Source of the DNA: Halanaerobium saccharolyticum
Lineage (GTDB): Bacteria; Bacillota; Halanaerobiia; Halanaerobiales; Halanaerobiaceae
DNA: 49,787 nt
Direction: 5' to 3'
Assembly (NCBI RefSeq): GCF_003259895.1
Contig: NZ_QLME01000025.1
Coordinates: 1 to 49,787 of the forward strand
Shown: in pieces, positions 24,350 through 33,184 of the stretch
How positions within the stretch are numbered: position 1 is the stretch's first letter
Layout: every line of letters starts with the position of its first letter
Notes under the pieces: model-generated
Databases searched by the model: none
What the model was told of the DNA's origin: nothing
Seen by the model: only the letters and a program-made list of their open reading frames with translations
Position numbers and translations under genes: made by a program

Positions 24350-25158
24350 AGTTTTGTTCCTTCATCAAAATGAATATCCATTTGGGGATAAGGAATACCA
24401 ATACCAGCTTCATCAAAAGCATCTTTAACATCTTCATGCATATCATAAAAGACAGTCCAGTAATCAGGGCCCTTAACCCAGACCTTACAGGCAATATTAA
24501 TTGAACTGCCCGCATGTTCAGCAACTCTAATAATTGGTTCTGGATCATTTAAAATCAATTCATGTTTATCAGCTAAATCTTTTAACAAAGAAATTGCTTC
24601 ATGAAAATCATCATCATAACCAATACCAAATGTCAAATCGACTCTTCTCTCATTCATAGCAGAAAAATTTGTAATACTATTGTTAGAAATATTACTGTTT
24701 GGAATCATAATTTTTTTATTATCAAAAGTTGTAATAATAGTATAAAGAATCTGTATTTCTTGTACTTTTCCTTTGTAGCCTGCAACTTCTATAGTATCTC
24801 CCGCAGTAAATGGTTTAAAGATAAGCAGTAAAACACCACCGGCAAAGTTAGATAAGCTCCCCTGGAGAGCAAAGCCTACAGCAAAAGAAGCTGCTCCTAA
24901 TACTGCAACAAAAGAAGTAACCTGAATTCCTATTGTAGAAGCAATTGAAATAAATAATAAGATTAATAAAACTGCTCTGGTAATAGACATCAAAAAACTG
25001 GTTAATGTTCTCTCAAATTTACCCTGAATATTTTTTTCGAGTAAGTTAACAATTAATTTAACCACCCATAATCCAACAACTAATAGAACAATTGCCAGCA
25101 GAAACTTCATTCCATAATCCGCAACAATTGCCTGTAAACCAGATGTTATTTGATTCAT
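24343..25158 (-). CDS. mscS: Small-conductance mechanosensitive channel MscS
   Basis: A 271-residue channel that opens under membrane tension and releases solutes after hypo-osmotic shock. Three N-terminal membrane segments (about 15-35, 55-78, 80-105) precede a pore helix rich in Gly/Ala (GAASFAVGFALQGSLSNFAGG) and the cytoplasmic beta domain (LLIFKPFTAGDTIEVAGYKGKVQEI) typical of MscS. ATG follows GGAGG. A strong hairpin (25300-25348) lies in the upstream leader region. An osmotic-release valve fits a halophile. Confidence 0.95.
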   Translation of the reverse strand: MNQITSGLQAIVADYGMKFLLAIVLLVVGLWVVKLIVNLLEKNIQGKFERTLTSFLMSITRAVLLILLFISIASTIGIQVTSFVAVLGAASFAVGFALQGSLSNFAGGVLLLIFKPFTAGDTIEVAGYKGKVQEIQILYTIITTFDNKKIMIPNSNISNNSITNFSAMNERRVDLTFGIGYDDDFHEAISLLKDLADKHELILNDPEPIIRVAEHAGSSINIACKVWVKGPDYWTVFYDMHEDVKDAFDEAGIGIPYPQMDIHFDEGTKLC

Positions 25159-25299
25159 TATTTTTCCTCCTTATTCCAATTTTTATTATTAAGTAAACTT
25201 TTCAAAATTTATGTAGCTTACTATATTAATTTCTAGTTAATTACTGACATTCCTGCAAATAATGAAAATTATTTGTCTGATAAATAATGGGATTAATAA

Positions 25300-25348
25300 A
25301 AAATTTCCTTATTCATAATTTAAGTAAAATCATAAATAAGGAAATTTT
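25300..25348. terminator. 14-bp hairpin between hup and mscS
   Basis: AAAATTTCCTTATT (25300-25313) and AATAAGGAAATTTT (25335-25348) are perfect inverted copies with a 21-nt loop. On the minus strand a T run (TTTTTTATTAATC) follows. It lies downstream of the hup terminator and about 140 nt before the mscS start; it could be a second terminator or part of an mscS leader. Confidence 0.55.
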
Positions 25349-25365
25349 AAATGTAGATAAAAAGA

Positions 25366-25387
25366 AGAACCGGAAATTTCCGGTCCC
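25366..25387 (-). terminator. Terminator after hup
   Basis: GGACCGGAAAT/TTCCGGTTC-type stem (perfect palindrome ACCGGAAATTTCCGGT at 25369-25384) followed by TTCTTTTTAT on the minus strand, 21 nt past the HU stop. Confidence 0.85.
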
Positions 25388-25407
25388 TCAATAAGTAATT
25401 TTAAATC

Positions 25408-25707
25408 TTAAACATCAACAGTCTCTTTAAAAGACTTACCACTTCTAAATACAGGCACTTTACGTGCTGGAATTTGAATTTCTTCCCCAGTTTGAGGATT
25501 ACGTCCTTTTCTGGCACTTCTATCTTTTACTTCAAAAGTACCAAAACCAATTAACTGTACATTATCACGATTATCTTCAGCTTTTTTAGCTTCAGACTTT
25601 AAGTGATTCATGATAGTATCAATTGTTTCGTTAATTACTTCCCCTGTATCTTTTTTAGTGATACCAGTTTTTTCTGCAACGGCATCAATAAGTTCATTCT
25701 TTGTCAT
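25408..25707 (-). CDS. hup: DNA-binding protein HU
   Basis: A 99-residue histone-like dimeric protein that bends and packs DNA. It shows KKDTGEVINETIDTIMNHL, the GFGTFEVKDRSARKGRNPQTG arm and the closing VPVFRSGKSFKETV. It is slightly longer than the usual 90 because of an insert near residue 42-48 (KKAEDNRDN). ATG after AAAGGGGGTGAA. Follows gpsA by 104 nt and ends in a strong terminator. Confidence 0.96.
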   Translation of the reverse strand: MTKNELIDAVAEKTGITKKDTGEVINETIDTIMNHLKSEAKKAEDNRDNVQLIGFGTFEVKDRSARKGRNPQTGEEIQIPARKVPVFRSGKSFKETVDV

Positions 25708-25811
25708 GGAAATTCACCCCCTTTAAAAACTAAAACTTTTGCTGTCATTACTTATTATTCTCGTTATAACAGCGATTTCCTGCTTGATTAAAGAAAAAAT
25801 TTATAAAATTT

Positions 25812-26843
25812 CTAGATATTCCATAAAGAATTATCTACAACTGATTCCATTTCGTGTTTTTTGCTTCTTAACATCAGCTCTTCTACAGCCTGATAGGGAT
25901 CTTTGGCTTCAAATAAAACCTGATATACCTGCCGGGTAATCGGCATCTCCAGTTCTACTTCTTCTGAATTTAACCAGTTATAAATAGCACGGGCAGTTTT
26001 AACTCCTTCAACTACCTGATTAACCTCTTCTTTTGCTTCCATAAGAGTTTTACCTTTACCAATCTCAATCCCAAACCGACGGTTGCGGCTGTGCATACTG
26101 GTACAGGTAACAACCAGATCTCCCATACCCGCCAGACCAACCAGAGTTAAATCCTTAGCTCCATGATAATTTACAAATCGACTCATTTCATTTAGGCCCC
26201 TGGTAATTAAAGCAGCTCTTGTATTATCTCCAAAATTTAAACCATCACAGATACCGCTGGCTACAGCAATTACATTCTTTAAAGCCCCACCAAGTTCTAC
26301 TCCTTTAACATCAGGATTGGTATAAACCCTGAAATAACTAGACATAAATAGATCCTGAATTTTTTCTGCTAACTTTTTATTTTGGGATGCAGAAACTATA
26401 GCTGTCGGCAGCTGCTCCATAACTTCTTCTGCATGGGTAGGTCCTGATAAAACAACTACATTCTTAAAACCAGCTTCTTTAATCATTTGAGAATTAGTTT
26501 TAAATGATTTTTCTTCAATCCCTTTGGCAGTAGAAACTATTAATGAATCTGAAGAAATTAAATTTTCTATTTGTTTTAAAACACTAGCCAGAGCCTGTGT
26601 AGGTACTGATATAACAAAAACATCAGAACCCTCCAGACCAGCTTCTAAATCACTAAAAGCAGTTAATTTATTATCTAATTTATGTTCAGGGAAATATTTA
26701 TGATTCCGCTGCTGCTTATTAATTGAATCAACCACAGCCTTATCCCTGGCATATATCTTTACCTTTTCTCCATTTTCAGCAAGCAAATTAGCCAGTGCAG
26801 TTCCCCAGCTTCCGGCTCCAATTACTGTAATCTTTGAACTCAT
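25812..26843 (-). CDS. gpsA: NAD(P)-dependent glycerol-3-phosphate dehydrogenase
   Basis: A 343-residue enzyme that reduces dihydroxyacetone phosphate to glycerol-3-phosphate, the backbone for phospholipids. The N-terminal Rossmann motif is GAGSWGTALANLLAENG; the catalytic Lys lies in GGALKNVIAVASGICDGL and the second domain has LVGLAGMGDLVVTC. Its start overlaps the plsY stop by one base (TAATG), so synthesis is coupled with the acyltransferase that uses its product. Confidence 0.97.
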   Translation of the reverse strand: MSSKITVIGAGSWGTALANLLAENGEKVKIYARDKAVVDSINKQQRNHKYFPEHKLDNKLTAFSDLEAGLEGSDVFVISVPTQALASVLKQIENLISSDSLIVSTAKGIEEKSFKTNSQMIKEAGFKNVVVLSGPTHAEEVMEQLPTAIVSASQNKKLAEKIQDLFMSSYFRVYTNPDVKGVELGGALKNVIAVASGICDGLNFGDNTRAALITRGLNEMSRFVNYHGAKDLTLVGLAGMGDLVVTCTSMHSRNRRFGIEIGKGKTLMEAKEEVNQVVEGVKTARAIYNWLNSEEVELEMPITRQVYQVLFEAKDPYQAVEELMLRSKKHEMESVVDNSLWNI

Positions 26844-27460
26844 TACTTTTTACCACTCTTTCCTAATTTATCTGGATCCATTCTATTTTCTTCCCCTTTT
26901 AACAGCCGCTTAATATTTTCACGGTGAGTATACATTACAAAAAGGGATAATAAAACAGCAAAAATTACATGTTTGCTGTCAAAAGAACTGAAATACAGAG
27001 TTAAAGGAAGCGACATAGAGCCTATAATTGATCCCAGTGATACATATCTGGTCATAAAGACTAATAAAATCCAGATTATAGCATAAAATAAAAAGGCAAG
27101 TGGATACAATCTTAAAATAACACCAAAGGTTGTGGCAACTCCCTTCCCACCGGAAAAATCAAGAAAGACTGACCAGTCATGTCCGGCAATTGCAGCCACA
27201 GCTACAAATAAAATAGCAGTGGATAAACTGCTGCCTAATATCATCTGCCCAACTAATACACCTAAATAACCTTTTAAGATATCAAAAACTGCTACTAAAA
27301 CACCGGCCTTTAGGCCCATAACCCTGGCTACATTGGTTGCTCCAATATTACCACTTCCATACTCTCTAACATCTTTTTTCATTACATATTTTGTCAACAA
27401 GAATCCAGATGGAATTGAACCAATTAAATAACTAAATAATATAGCAATAAATACCTGCAT
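26843..27460 (-). CDS. plsY: Acyl-phosphate:glycerol-3-phosphate acyltransferase PlsY
   Basis: A 205-residue membrane protein with about five to six membrane helices. It transfers acyl from acyl-phosphate (made by PlsX) to glycerol-3-phosphate. Conserved motifs: SGNIGATNVAR in loop 1, GHDWSVFLDFSGGKGVAT in loop 2. The C-terminal tail is basic and may face the cytoplasm. It starts 9 nt after der, and gpsA follows with a one-base overlap. Confidence 0.96.
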   Translation of the reverse strand: MQVFIAILFSYLIGSIPSGFLLTKYVMKKDVREYGSGNIGATNVARVMGLKAGVLVAVFDILKGYLGVLVGQMILGSSLSTAILFVAVAAIAGHDWSVFLDFSGGKGVATTFGVILRLYPLAFLFYAIIWILLVFMTRYVSLGSIIGSMSLPLTLYFSSFDSKHVIFAVLLSLFVMYTHRENIKRLLKGEENRMDPDKLGKSGKK

Positions 27461-27469
27461 TATAACCTC

Positions 27470-28786
27470 CTATTTTCGTTGTTTTAATTTAAAATGCATT
27501 GGATTCCCTACATAACCAAAGGCTTCTCGAAGTACATTTTCTAAATATCTCTGATAAGCGAAATGCATTAAATTGGGATCATTAACAAAGAAAACAAATG
27601 TTGGAGGTTTAATCCCAACCTGACTGCCATAATATATTTTGAGCCTTTTACCTTTCCTGCTTGGCGGTTCACGCAGCTGAACTGCTTCGGAAATAACCTC
27701 ATTTAAAATACCAGTTTTAATCCGGAGATTACTCTGGTCCACTACAAATTCCACCAGTGACAGTAGTTCTTCTATTCTCTCTCCTGTGATAGCAGAAATA
27801 TATGTTACAGGAACATAATTTAAAAACTTGAGCTGATAATATACCTCATCAGTATATCTCTCCATTGTGTTTGTGTCTTTCTCCATCAAATCCCATTTAT
27901 TAATTGCAATAACCATTGCTTTACCTTCATCATGAGCATAACCAGCGATTTTTTTATCCTGATCGGTTACACCTTCCTGAGCATCAATCATCATTAAAAC
28001 AGCATCAGCTCTATCAACTGATCTTAAAGCTCTCAAGTTACTGTAATATTCCACATCTTCTTTTACCTTCGATTTTCTTCTTAAACCGGCGGTATCAATA
28101 AAATTGAATTGTATATCATTCCATTCTATCAAAGTATCAACCGCATCTCTAGTTGTACCGGGCATATCACTAACAATAACTCGTTCTTTGCCCACTAAAT
28201 GATTAATTAAACTCGACTTACCAACATTAGGCTTACCAATTACTGCAATATTAATTTTATCCTCATCTGTATCTTCTGTTTCGCTTTCTGGTAACTTATC
28301 TATAACTTCATCCAGTAGTTCACCTGTGTTTTTACCATGTTCAGCGGAAATAAGCACAGGGTCACCAAAACCAAGTGAATAAAACTCCCACCCGATTTCT
28401 TCCTGATTAGAAAAATCTTCAACTTTATTAACAACTAAAATGACCTCTTTATTTGTTCTATATAGAAGCTGAGCAATATCTTCGTCAACTCCTGTCATTC
28501 CCGTTTGAGAATCAACAACAAACAAAATAATATCCGCTTCTTCCATAGCCAGTTCAGCCTGATATTTAATCTGATTTTTTATTTTATCATTATCATGGAG
28601 AACTATTCCACCGGTATCAATAACATTAAACTTTCTTCCAAGCCAGTCAGTTTCTCCATAAATTCTATCCCGGGTTACATTAGGTTCCCCCTCCACAATT
28701 GCTCTGCGGCCACCCACTAATCTATTAAAAAGAGTAGATTTGCCAACATTTGGTCTCCCTACAATTGCTACTGTAGATTTAGCCAT
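27470..28786 (-). CDS. der: Ribosome-associated GTPase Der (EngA)
   Basis: A 438-residue GTPase with two tandem G domains and a C-terminal KH-like domain, needed for 50S ribosome assembly. G1 motifs are GRPNVGKST and GKPNVGKSS; DTGG and DTAGL and NKVE/NKWD motifs are present in both halves. The start overlaps the DUF512 gene by 8 nt, so the two are translationally coupled. Confidence 0.97.
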   Translation of the reverse strand: MAKSTVAIVGRPNVGKSTLFNRLVGGRRAIVEGEPNVTRDRIYGETDWLGRKFNVIDTGGIVLHDNDKIKNQIKYQAELAMEEADIILFVVDSQTGMTGVDEDIAQLLYRTNKEVILVVNKVEDFSNQEEIGWEFYSLGFGDPVLISAEHGKNTGELLDEVIDKLPESETEDTDEDKINIAVIGKPNVGKSSLINHLVGKERVIVSDMPGTTRDAVDTLIEWNDIQFNFIDTAGLRRKSKVKEDVEYYSNLRALRSVDRADAVLMMIDAQEGVTDQDKKIAGYAHDEGKAMVIAINKWDLMEKDTNTMERYTDEVYYQLKFLNYVPVTYISAITGERIEELLSLVEFVVDQSNLRIKTGILNEVISEAVQLREPPSRKGKRLKIYYGSQVGIKPPTFVFFVNDPNLMHFAYQRYLENVLREAFGYVGNPMHFKLKQRK

Positions 28787-30077
28787 TTTTAATCACCTCC
28801 ATAAATTCTTTAATATTACTAACAAATTCTAAATTATATTCAGATAGTTCATCTAAAAAATCTTCTTTTTTAACTTCATCCAGAAATTTCATCTGATCAT
28901 TTAAAACAATCTCCGGTATAAAAATTTTATGATATTTATTTTTATTCATCTTTTTAATCTCAGCCCTTAAATCTTGAGCAGTTAAAAGTCCAGTTACTGT
29001 AACACTTTCACCAAAAAACTCATTTTGAGCTACTTTAAAATCAAATTCAAGTTGATCAATATGTTTTAAGCTGTCCGAAAATTTTTTTAGCGCTTTTTCC
29101 CCTAAAACAGAAGTTATAACCGCAATTTTTTTCTGTTCTGTTAATGAATCAGGAAAATTAATTTCTTTTATTTCTTCATTCAACAAAGCTGTTAACCCAA
29201 TCCCATTTTCCAACTGAGGAAAATCATTATAATTATTATAAACTGGCAGTTTAAACTCAGTATTTAAATAAAACTCATCAGCAGCATAAATAAAGTTTTC
29301 ACTATACTTTTCCACGGCTTTCTGCTGCCAGTGTTTTATCTGTTCTAACGAATTATTCATTTCTTTTTTAGTTAAAGTTCTTAAATCGGCCAGACCATCT
29401 CTGTATCTGGTCAGCCCAACCGGAACAATACCAATCGATAATATCTGAGGATAGAAATCCAGAAGATCAGCTAAAGTTTTATCCAACTCTTCCCGATCAT
29501 TATAACCGGGACAGAGAACAATCTGAGTATGAAACTGAATATTATTCTTCTGAAATAATTTAAGTAATCTATTTATTTCTCCCGCCCGGGGATTCTTCAT
29601 CATTTCAACCCTTAATTCAGGATTGGTGGTGTGTACTGAAATATTAAGTGGACTCAAGTTTTTGTCAATTATTCTTTCAATTTCCCGCTGTTCTAAATTA
29701 GTCAGGGTAACAAAACTCCCCTGTAAAAAAGAAAATCTATAATCGTCATCCATCTGGTTTAAACTATTACGCATATTTTGAGGCTGTTGTTTTACAAAAC
29801 AAAAAACACAGTTGTTTTTACACTGTTTTAAGCCATCAAATACAATTTCTCTAAACTCAATACCTAATTCTTCTCCAGGTCGGCGCTGTAATTTAATATT
29901 TTTTATTTGACCACTTTTAGTTTCAATTTTCAGCTCAATAACTGGCTCAGAAATTTGGTATAAATAATCTATATAATCATTTATTTTTTGACCATTAATA
30001 GTTATAATTTTATTTTCTTCCTTCAAACCTGCTTTATCAGCGGTAGAATTGGGGATAATATTTTTTATTTTAACCAT
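28779..30077 (-). CDS. DUF512 protein with PDZ-like and radical-SAM-type Cys motif
   Basis: A 432-residue cytoplasmic protein. The N-terminal 75 residues form a PDZ-like domain (NSTADKAGLKEENKIITINGQKI), then a Cys triad C-x3-C-x2-C (QCKNNCVFCFV) typical of radical-SAM Fe-S binding, a TIM-barrel-like core (PLNISVHTTNPELR, LCPGYNDREEL) and a C-terminal DUF512 domain (TGLLTAQDL). The substrate and reaction are unknown. Longer upstream readings exist, but ATG 30075-30077, 9 nt after AGGAGG, is clearly the start. Next to der in many Firmicutes. Confidence 0.88.
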   Translation of the reverse strand: MVKIKNIIPNSTADKAGLKEENKIITINGQKINDYIDYLYQISEPVIELKIETKSGQIKNIKLQRRPGEELGIEFREIVFDGLKQCKNNCVFCFVKQQPQNMRNSLNQMDDDYRFSFLQGSFVTLTNLEQREIERIIDKNLSPLNISVHTTNPELRVEMMKNPRAGEINRLLKLFQKNNIQFHTQIVLCPGYNDREELDKTLADLLDFYPQILSIGIVPVGLTRYRDGLADLRTLTKKEMNNSLEQIKHWQQKAVEKYSENFIYAADEFYLNTEFKLPVYNNYNDFPQLENGIGLTALLNEEIKEINFPDSLTEQKKIAVITSVLGEKALKKFSDSLKHIDQLEFDFKVAQNEFFGESVTVTGLLTAQDLRAEIKKMNKNKYHKIFIPEIVLNDQMKFLDEVKKEDFLDELSEYNLEFVSNIKEFMEVIKNG

Positions 30078-30154
30078 AATTATTCTACCTCCTGTAAGCT
30101 TGATAATATCACATTTACTACAATTAGGCAATAATCTGCAGTAAGCATAAAAAA

Positions 30155-30186
30155 ACCCGCCGCCCATAGAATTATGGACAGCGGGT
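30155..30186 (-). terminator. Terminator after ispH::rpsA
   Basis: A 14-bp stem (ACCCGCTGTCCATA/TATGGGCGGCGGGT with two G-U pairs) and a 4-nt loop, followed by TTTTTTTAT on the minus strand, 10 nt past the stop at 30197. Confidence 0.9.
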
Positions 30187-30196
30187 GCTTTTTTAA

Positions 30197-32431
30197 TTAT
30201 TCACCCTGGTCAAAAATATCTCCAACAATTTCTCTAATAGTAGCTCCACCTGATGATGAACTATCATCACTTTTATTACTCCGTGATTTACTACTGCTGC
30301 TTGAACTTCGAGAACTGCTGCTGGATTCTTTTTTAGGCTCAGGCTTTTCTTCTAACTCTTTTAAGCTTAAACCTACTCTTTCCTGATCAGCATCAATATT
30401 AATAATTTTTGCTTCTCTTACATCACCAACACTAACTACTTCATCAGCAGTTTTAACATGACGGTGTGATAATTGAGAAATATGAATTAGGCCTTCAATA
30501 CCCTTTTCAACTTCCATAAAGGCACCAAAATCAACAAGTTTGGTAATCTTACCTTCAACAACTTCTCCTTCATAATGCTTGTCAGCAAATTCTTCCCATG
30601 GATCAGGTAAAAGCTGCTTTAAGCCAAGAGAAATTCTTTCCTCTTCTTTGTTGACACCAAGGACCTTAACTTCAACTTTCTCACCTTCAGAAAGAACTTC
30701 AGATGGGCTTTCAATTCTTCCCCATGACATTTCTGAAATATGAAGCAACCCTTCTATTCCTCCAAGGTCAATAAAGGCACCAAAATCAACTAACTTTGTA
30801 ACTGTACCTTCTACTGTCTGACCTTCTTCTAAAGCGGCTAAAGTTTCTTCTTTTTCAGCAGCTCTCTCTTTTTCAAGAACTTTTTTAGCAGAAAGAACAA
30901 CATTATTGTTATCTCTTTCAACTTCGATGATCTTAAGGCGCATTTTTTCACCAACATAGTCGCTTAAGTCATCAACATAGCCTATCGCAACATGAGAAGC
31001 AGGGATAAATCCTCTGACTCCTACATCTACAACTAGACCACCTTTAACCTCTTTTGTAACTTCGGCTTCTATGATTTCATTGTTTTCATAAGCTTCTTCA
31101 ATTTTTTCCCAGGCCTTCTCATAATCTGCCTGCTTTTTAGATAAAATCATATTACCTTCATCATCTTCTAAAGTTAAGATAACTACTTCAATTTCTTCGT
31201 CCATACTCACAATATCATTAGCATCTTCTACAGGACGGTGACTCAAATGGCGTAATGGAATAAATCCATCTGTTTTATAATTAACATCAACATAAACACC
31301 ATTGTCATTAATTTCAACTACAGTACCAGTAACTTTCTGACCTTTGCTTAAATCAGCAATATCATTATCGCTATATTTAAATTCAGCCTCTTCTTCAGTT
31401 TCAGCATCTTCTTCTGCTACCTCTTCTTCAGCAGATTCTGCTGCTTCCTCACTGTTATCAGCTTCTTTTTCCTCTGTAGTTTCTTCAGTTTTTTCTGTTG
31501 TTTCCTCAGTCTCTTCTACTGTCTCTTCTACCTCTTCTAAAACCTGTTCTTCTTTCTCCTCTACGTTCTCAGTTGACTCAACATTTAGATCTTTGTTTTC
31601 TTCGTTCATTAACTGAATAACCTCCCTTATTAACCAGTCTGGAGTCGATGCTCCAGCTGTAATTCCAACTTTATTTTTTCCAGACAACCACTCTTTATTA
31701 ATTTCAGCGGCTGTTTCTATATGATAAGTAGGGGTGTTTGTGGCTGCACAAATTTCTGCAAGCCTGGTTGTATTAGCACTATTATGACCCCCTATTACAA
31801 ACATTATATCTACATCCTCAGCTAACTTTTTGGCTGAGGACTGACGTACATCTGTAGTATTACAAATAGTGTTAAAAACTTTTAGCTCTTTAACTTCTGT
31901 TATTACTAAATTAATAATATCCCGAAAAGACTCAGGAGATTTTGTTGTTTGAGCTACAAAACCAACTCTAGCTTTTAGCTCAATAGAATTTAAATCCTCT
32001 TTTCCTTTAATTATAATTGCCTTTTTATCACTTGCCCCATATATCCCCTGAACTTCTGGATGATCCTGGTCACCATAAATAAAGGTTTGATAACCCTCAT
32101 CCACCAGTTTTTTGGCATATTTTTGAGCATTTTTCACATAGGGACAGGTAGCATCTATAATCTTTAGATTTTTCTCTCTTGCCTGTTTTATAATTTCTGG
32201 AGCAACTCCGTGTGAACGAATAATTACTATTCCAGAATCAATTTCGGCAAGTGAAGAGGCGACTTTTACATTTTTAGCTTCCAATTTCTTTACAACCTGT
32301 GGATTATGAATCAGCGGTCCCAGTGTATAAACATTCATATCTTCATTTTCACCGGCGGCTTCCAGAACCATATCAATAGCCCTTTCCACACCAAAACAAA
32401 ATCCAGCCTCTTCTGCTGTAATAACCTCCAG
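30197..32431 (-). CDS. ispH: IspH (HMBPP reductase) fused to ribosomal-protein-S1-like domain
   Basis: A 744-residue fusion. Residues 1-280 are IspH, the last enzyme of the MEP isoprenoid pathway, with Fe-S ligands Cys12 (AGFCFGV), Cys96 (ATCPYV) and Cys190 (NTICNTT). Then comes a Glu-rich acidic linker of about 80 residues. Four S1 RNA-binding domains follow (e.g. TKLVDFGAFIDLGGIEGLLH and FGAFMEVEKGIEGLIH), and a Ser/Arg-rich tail (SSSSSRSSSSSSKSR). The start appears to be CTG (32429-32431): AAGGAGG is 8 nt upstream and the result MEVITAEEAGFCFGV is the standard IspH N-terminus. No other in-frame start is suitably placed. It is 165 nt downstream of plsC. Confidence 0.93.
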   Translation of the reverse strand: MEVITAEEAGFCFGVERAIDMVLEAAGENEDMNVYTLGPLIHNPQVVKKLEAKNVKVASSLAEIDSGIVIIRSHGVAPEIIKQAREKNLKIIDATCPYVKNAQKYAKKLVDEGYQTFIYGDQDHPEVQGIYGASDKKAIIIKGKEDLNSIELKARVGFVAQTTKSPESFRDIINLVITEVKELKVFNTICNTTDVRQSSAKKLAEDVDIMFVIGGHNSANTTRLAEICAATNTPTYHIETAAEINKEWLSGKNKVGITAGASTPDWLIREVIQLMNEENKDLNVESTENVEEKEEQVLEEVEETVEETEETTEKTEETTEEKEADNSEEAAESAEEEVAEEDAETEEEAEFKYSDNDIADLSKGQKVTGTVVEINDNGVYVDVNYKTDGFIPLRHLSHRPVEDANDIVSMDEEIEVVILTLEDDEGNMILSKKQADYEKAWEKIEEAYENNEIIEAEVTKEVKGGLVVDVGVRGFIPASHVAIGYVDDLSDYVGEKMRLKIIEVERDNNNVVLSAKKVLEKERAAEKEETLAALEEGQTVEGTVTKLVDFGAFIDLGGIEGLLHISEMSWGRIESPSEVLSEGEKVEVKVLGVNKEEERISLGLKQLLPDPWEEFADKHYEGEVVEGKITKLVDFGAFMEVEKGIEGLIHISQLSHRHVKTADEVVSVGDVREAKIINIDADQERVGLSLKELEEKPEPKKESSSSSRSSSSSSKSRSNKSDDSSSSGGATIREIVGDIFDQGE

Positions 32432-32596
32432 AACCTTCACCTCCTTCCAGCACAACACGAACAAGTAACAATATACCCTAAAAATATACAGGGTACCTCT
32501 TAGACATTTTTCTCTATTAATCTCTAAAATCCTGCTTTAAATCCAAAAAAATTAAAAAAAGCTTAAAATAATTACTTTGTTGATAACTGTTATTAT

Positions 32597-33184
32597 TTAT
32601 TTATCAATTTCTTTTTGAATTCTACTTTTGATAAATTGCGCTGCTTTTTTTCTTTCATCTTTATTCAATCCTTTTTCAGAAAATTGATCCATAGTAAATT
32701 TTTGACCAATACTAATCGTAATTCTGCCATCTTTTTTTACATTTTTAATCCCCACCGGTAAAATCGGAGCTCCACTTTTTATAGCTAGCATAACTGATCC
32801 AGCTTTTGGATTCCCAAGTTTCCCTTCCTGATGTCTTGTTCCTTCGGGAAATAATCCCAGCACTTCCTGGTCCTTGAGTACCGAAAGAGCTTTTTTAACA
32901 GCTGTTATATCATTCTTGCTGCGATCAACCGGAAAAGCATCGGCTAAAAAAAGCACAAAACGAATAATGGGGTTTTCAAAAAGTTCTTTTTTTGCCATAA
33001 ATCTTATTGGTCTTGAAAAAATTGCTGCCAGCAGTGGTGGGTCAAAAGCACTAATGTGATTCGACATCACAATAACTGGACCCTGTTCAGGTAAGTTTTC
33101 TTTTCCATTAATCTTTATTCTGAAAAATATTTTAAAAATAGCTAAAAGAAATAACCTAATACATTGATAAATTAAATTTTTCAC
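32597..33184 (-). CDS. plsC: 1-acyl-glycerol-3-phosphate acyltransferase
   Basis: A 195-residue membrane-associated enzyme making phosphatidic acid from lysophosphatidate. Motif I is NHISAFD (His-x4-Asp), motif III is FPEGTRH, with a hydrophobic N-terminus (LIRLFLLAIFKIFF-like). The start is GTG (33182-33184), overlapping the cmk stop as GTGA. Operon neighbour of cmk and ispH::rpsA. Confidence 0.94.
   Translation of the reverse strand: MKNLIYQCIRLFLLAIFKIFFRIKINGKENLPEQGPVIVMSNHISAFDPPLLAAIFSRPIRFMAKKELFENPIIRFVLFLADAFPVDRSKNDITAVKKALSVLKDQEVLGLFPEGTRHQEGKLGNPKAGSVMLAIKSGAPILPVGIKNVKKDGRITISIGQKFTMDQFSEKGLNKDERKKAAQFIKSRIQKEIDK

Noticed and set aside
31344-31616. Ser-rich 90-codon plus-strand ORF
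   Set aside because: It is the antisense shadow of the Glu-rich linker of ispH::rpsA (Glu codons read in reverse give Ser/Phe-type codons), has no ribosome-binding site and no family likeness.
32474-32495. TACCCT/AGGGTA inverted repeat in the plsC-ispH spacer as a regulator site
   Set aside because: Only 6 bp with a 10-nt loop in A/T-rich DNA; too weak to call.
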